In this document: positions 61,217-64,000 of the stretch, piece by piece
Layout of the letters: each line of letters opens with the position of its first letter
How positions within the stretch are numbered: position 1 is the stretch's first letter
From: Neobacillus niacini
Lineage (GTDB): Bacteria > Bacillota > Bacilli > Bacillales > Cytobacillaceae
Direction of reading: 5' to 3'
DNA length: 64,000 nt
NCBI RefSeq assembly: GCF_000759675.1
Contig: NZ_BAWM01000101.1
Span: forward strand, 1 to 64,000
Translations under genes and position numbers: made by a program
The notes under the pieces: model-generated
What the model saw: the letters and a program-made list of their open reading frames with translations, nothing else
Told to the model about the DNA's origin: nothing
Databases searched by the model: none

Positions 61217-61573
61217 ATGGCTGGAGAGTATTCTGAATACGACTATGTTGCGGCAGGTACGATCGACGTGAGCGAACTTAAGCCGCTCGATCCCGAAACT
61301 AGGAAAATCATGAAAGGTGAATTTAGTACTGGTCTTAAACTTACGATCTTTTATTATATTTTTATCCTGGCAATTCCGGTATTAAATTGGTTCGCAGGTG
61401 ATTTTATGTTTTCCCGTATGTGGGGCGGCATGACATATAGTTGGTTTTTGACTAGTGTTATAGCAATGGCAATGGCCTTTATCATTGCTTTCGCTCATAC
61501 TACTCTTTATGAAAAACGTTTAAAGAACTATCAAAAAAATTCTGGTCCCTCTGAAGAAAGGAGAATTATTTGA
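61217..61573 (+). CDS. ywcB: DUF485 family membrane protein
   Basis: This 118-residue protein has two membrane spans (FYYIFILAIPVLNWFAGDF, WFLTSVIAMAMAFIIAFAHT). DUF485 proteins are regularly encoded before acetate/solute symporters (YjcH-ActP, YwcB-YwcA) and assist them. It overlaps the symporter gene by 4 bases. ATG follows AAGGAGGAGTATCAT. The symbol is by synteny with B. subtilis. Confidence 0.88.
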   Translation: MAGEYSEYDYVAAGTIDVSELKPLDPETRKIMKGEFSTGLKLTIFYYIFILAIPVLNWFAGDFMFSRMWGGMTYSWFLTSVIAMAMAFIIAFAHTTLYEKRLKNYQKNSGPSEERRII

Positions 61574-63138
61574 TGGCAATGTTATTAGAACCTAAAATGC
61601 TTTTAACAATCCTCCTTATGGGAACGATTGTTTATATCACCTATTTATCAAAAAGAAGTGCTACTGCTTCTGATTATTTCGTTGGCGGACGAAGCTTCGG
61701 CTGGTTTACAAATGGTTCAGCCATTGGCGGAGATTATTTAAGTGCTGCGACCTTTCTTGGTATTGCCGGTCTAACGTATCAGCTTGGTTATGATGGTGCT
61801 TACTATGCCTTTTGCTTCTCTATTGGTCTGACTCTTCTTGCTATTTTCGTTGCAGGACCACTTCGCCGATTTGGAGCCTACACAGTAGCAGACTTTTTAG
61901 CCTATCGTTTTCACAGCAAACGTGCACGCCTCGCTGCTGTCGCTGTAGTACTTGCTATTTCAGGTTTCTATGCAGCTCCACAGTTACTTGGTGCTGCACA
62001 AATTTTAAGCATGTTCTTTGGTACGAGCTATGAATTTGGAATCATCTTTACATGCTCGGTCATGATTTTTTATGTTGGTATCGGTGGAATGAAGGGTACT
62101 ACTCTAAACCAAGCGCTCGAATTATGGATTCGTCTCGGCGCCTTTCTCCTCATGGTTGGCGCTGCCATCTATGGCGGACTTCATTATCAGGAAATTCTAG
62201 CAGCTATTAATGAATTTAAAGGTAGTATTACTGGTACTTCAGCGTTTACGGTTGACGGAAAAGATATACCATTTGATGGGTCTGTTTGGACCGGTACCGG
62301 TAACTACTTCCCATCTTTCTGGCAAACAATATCGATGACAATCGGGCTTTCACTCGGTACAATTGGACTTCCTCACATCCTGCTTCGCTTCTATACAAAT
62401 CCAAGTGCAAAAGCAGCGCGTAAGTCCGCTCTTATGGCGATTGGTATTGCAAGCGTGTTCTTTTTCTTCGCTGTGTATCTTGGAGTAGTTGGCCGCTCCA
62501 TTTTTCTAAGCGGCAATATAGATTCAGGAGTTATGAAGGACCTTATCGCAGGCGGAAACAATATGGTTGTTCCATCTACTGCACAGGCGCTAGGTGGAGA
62601 ATGGCTGCTTGGTCTTGTTATCGCGGGCGCATTTGCAGCCGTCTTCTCGAACCTTTCAGGATTATTCATCGCAAGTTCTGGCGCCTTAGCCCATGACTTG
62701 TATGCAACTTTCTTCCGTAAGAACATCACAGAGAAGGAGCGCGTAATCGCAGGTAAAGTTGCAATTGTAATCCTTGGTGTTTTATACGGCGTCCTCGGTC
62801 TCATGGTAAAAGGAGCTTCCATCGGCCATCTGGTCGCACTAGCGTTCACCGTTGCTGCCAGTACGTTTACTCCAATCTTTATCTTGGGCATTTGGTGGAG
62901 AGGAATGACAGAGAAAGGAGCAATTGCCGGGCTCGTTACTGGCCTTCTTGCTTCAATGTACATGATTTTCTTTAAGACGACTCTTCCTGAATTCCTACAG
63001 TTCAATGTACCAGGATTAATTACAGTGCCAATTGGATTCCTATCTGTCTATATCGTCTCAAAGCTTGATCGCAGAGTGCCTGCCGATGTAAACGACTTTA
63101 TGAAAAAAGTTCACTCCAAAGAAACGGAAGCAGCATAG
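61570..63138 (+). CDS. ywcA: Cation/monocarboxylate symporter, ActP/YwcA type
   Basis: This 522-residue sodium:solute symporter has 13 or so membrane spans. The SSS signature region is DYFVGGRSFGWFTNGSAIGG, then SAATFLGIAGLTYQLGYDGA. ActP takes up acetate and short carboxylates with Na+ or H+. The start is ATG 61573 or a TTG three bases earlier. It is the second gene of the unit. Its regulator is probably the divergent AraC-family protein. Confidence 0.92.
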   Translation: MMAMLLEPKMLLTILLMGTIVYITYLSKRSATASDYFVGGRSFGWFTNGSAIGGDYLSAATFLGIAGLTYQLGYDGAYYAFCFSIGLTLLAIFVAGPLRRFGAYTVADFLAYRFHSKRARLAAVAVVLAISGFYAAPQLLGAAQILSMFFGTSYEFGIIFTCSVMIFYVGIGGMKGTTLNQALELWIRLGAFLLMVGAAIYGGLHYQEILAAINEFKGSITGTSAFTVDGKDIPFDGSVWTGTGNYFPSFWQTISMTIGLSLGTIGLPHILLRFYTNPSAKAARKSALMAIGIASVFFFFAVYLGVVGRSIFLSGNIDSGVMKDLIAGGNNMVVPSTAQALGGEWLLGLVIAGAFAAVFSNLSGLFIASSGALAHDLYATFFRKNITEKERVIAGKVAIVILGVLYGVLGLMVKGASIGHLVALAFTVAASTFTPIFILGIWWRGMTEKGAIAGLVTGLLASMYMIFFKTTLPEFLQFNVPGLITVPIGFLSVYIVSKLDRRVPADVNDFMKKVHSKETEAA

Positions 63139-63152
63139 AAAATAAATATAAA

Positions 63153-63215
63153 GTGCCTGTCAATCCCCTATTTTCGTCGAACATTAACCGACATATTTTT
63201 GGGAGTGACAGGCAC
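63153..63215. repeat. Inverted repeat GTGCCTGTCA/TGACAGGCAC
   Basis: GTGCCTGTCA-ATCCCC pairs with GGGAG-TGACAGGCAC around a 30-base loop. It lies between the symporter gene and the rbsB remnant and may end transcription of both, although the T-run is poor. The same decamer core occurs near 3143 and 23550. Confidence 0.65.
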
Positions 63216-63221
63216 CTAAAT

Positions 63222-63701
63222 TTAATTATCTTTAGTTACTAATTTTAGCGGAGCTGCTATTATTTTCTCAACCTTTTTACCCTGCAAAACGTCTCTTGCA
63301 GCGTCCACAGCGAGCTTACCAATTAGCTCTGGCTGTTGGGCTACTGTCGCTTCCATATCTCCTGATTAAATCGCATTTAGTGCGTCGTCATTTCCATCAA
63401 ATCCAATGACCATAACTTCCTTACCAGAGCTATTAATTGCCTCAATAGCCCCCAATGCCATTTCATCATTATGAGCAAATACAGCTTTAATATCAGGATT
63501 TGCTTGTAGAAGATTTTCCATTACAGTTAATCCTTTTGTACGATCAAAATCAGCAGCTTGTTTAGCAGTTACATTCAATTTTTGATCTGCTACGTTATGA
63601 AATCCCTTACCCCTTTCACGTGTGGCAGATGCCCCAGGAACCCCCTCTAATTCAATAACTTGTGTATTTTCTCCAAGCTTTTCAATAATATAATGTCCCA
63701 A
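63222..63701 (-). pseudogene. rbsB: Remnant of a ribose-type ABC binding protein gene
   Basis: The frame reads IIEKLGENTQVIELEGVPGA, then FDRTKGLTVMENLLQANPDI, AVFAHNDEMALGAIEAI and FDGNDDALNAI, a TAA, then in frame SGDMEATVAQQPELIGKLAV to KLVTKDN. This is RbsB from about residue 130 to its end. The signal peptide and first domain are missing and a nonsense codon stands where Lys or a similar residue is usual. The 5' end is joined to the leader copy at 63699, so it may be transcribed. Confidence 0.85.
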
Positions 63702-63748
63702 AAAACCCCTTTCTTTAAGGTATCTCTACACAATCCTCATTATATTCA
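63699..63748 (-). repeat. Leader/promoter segment shared with 54.2 kb (copy 2)
   Basis: This stretch matches 54176-54224 with about three differences. It contains AAAGAAAGGGG and, further up, TATAAT, and stands directly before the rbsB fragment, giving it a borrowed ribosome binding site. Upstream sequence from 63749 diverges. Confidence 0.85.
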
Positions 63749-63809
63749 AGTGACAAATTTTATTCTTTCTTATAAAACTGTAAATCAAGATACTTATGAC
63801 CTTTTCATT

Positions 63810-64000
63810 TTAATACACATCACGTTGATAACGCCCTTGCTGCTGCATATCTTTAAGATACGCTTCTGCTGCATCGCGGGCCAGCCCGCCTTCTTTTTCA
63901 ATTACGCTAATAAGCGCTTCGTTAACGTCCTTCGCCATATGTTCCTTATCCCCACAAATGTAGAAATAAGCTCCATTTTCAAGCCAATTAAATAATTCTT
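63810..64000 (-). CDS. cysJ: Sulfite reductase flavoprotein alpha subunit (CysJ-like), C-terminal part
   Basis: The gene runs off the right edge; only its last 62 codons are seen. They read LFNWLENGAYFYICGDKEHM, then AKDVNEALISVIEKEGGLAR and DMQQQGRYQRDVY, the end of an FNR-type NADPH reductase. The CGD motif and the C-terminal aromatic contact NADPH. CysJ passes electrons to the sulfite reductase CysI. The P450-reductase fusion proteins of Bacillus end alike, so this is the main alternative. Confidence 0.8.
   Translation of the reverse strand, partial: ELFNWLENGAYFYICGDKEHMAKDVNEALISVIEKEGGLARDAAEAYLKDMQQQGRYQRDVY

Overview
The window is chromosomal DNA of a spore-forming, low-GC Gram-positive bacterium of the family Bacillaceae (Bacillus/Neobacillus/Mesobacillus type). 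The signs are a near-complete des-desK-desR cold-shock operon, a tricistronic GerA-type germinant receptor, a ba3-type cytochrome oxidase operon with sco, LemA/TPM, YmaF, a bacillolysin, yknXYZ-like and ywcBA-like genes, AGGAGG-type ribosome binding sites and frequent TTG/GTG starts. No tRNA, rRNA, CRISPR array or intact transposon was seen.

Layout. 0-6 kb: a TipA/Mta-like MerR regulator with its 19-bp-spacer promoter, a palindromic 53-bp tandem repeat, an AidB-like acyl-CoA dehydrogenase and des-desK-desR (membrane fluidity). 6-14 kb: DoxX protein, UvrC-like nuclease, methyltransferase, His/Met-rich membrane protein, sco, oxidase subunits I, II and a 47-residue IIa-like subunit, and heme O synthase. 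Two families of GC-rich intergenic repeats lie among these genes. 14-25 kb: LemA/TPM, hpt, a decayed VWA gene, a polar amino-acid ABC importer, MFS with GNAT and a divergent SgrR-like regulator, and a cysteine-desulfidase-like protein. 25-40 kb: a heterodimeric ABC exporter, an unusual 790-residue two-domain isoprenoid synthase, MacB-type yknXYZ, SelO, GDPD plus a GDPD remnant, and an ABC-F protein behind a leader-peptide/terminator attenuator. 40-47.5 kb: the ger operon, an NlpC/P60 hydrolase, and a YknW/adaptor pair.

From 45 kb onward the window is rich in gene wreckage. There are remnants of an M20 amidohydrolase, amidohydrolase_2, 5'-truncated cstA, dockerin, YjbR, a surface-anchor tail, DUF2935 and RbsB, and a 5' fragment of a group IIC intron. 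Intact genes among them are a VOC protein, a 1246-residue secreted beta-propeller/CBM protein, YmaF, DUF421, a Gly-Tyr-His peptide, a PfkB kinase, bacillolysin, an AraC regulator and a ywcB-ywcA-like symporter pair. The window ends inside a cysJ-like flavoprotein gene.

The most interesting points are the two-domain isoprenoid synthase, the ABC-F attenuator, the group IIC intron fragment sitting exactly behind a terminator, the paired repeat elements, the mosaic of truncated genes at 47.7-49.5 kb, and the leader sequence shared by the 54-kb gene and the rbsB fragment. Family assignments come from motif recognition by eye. No database search was run.
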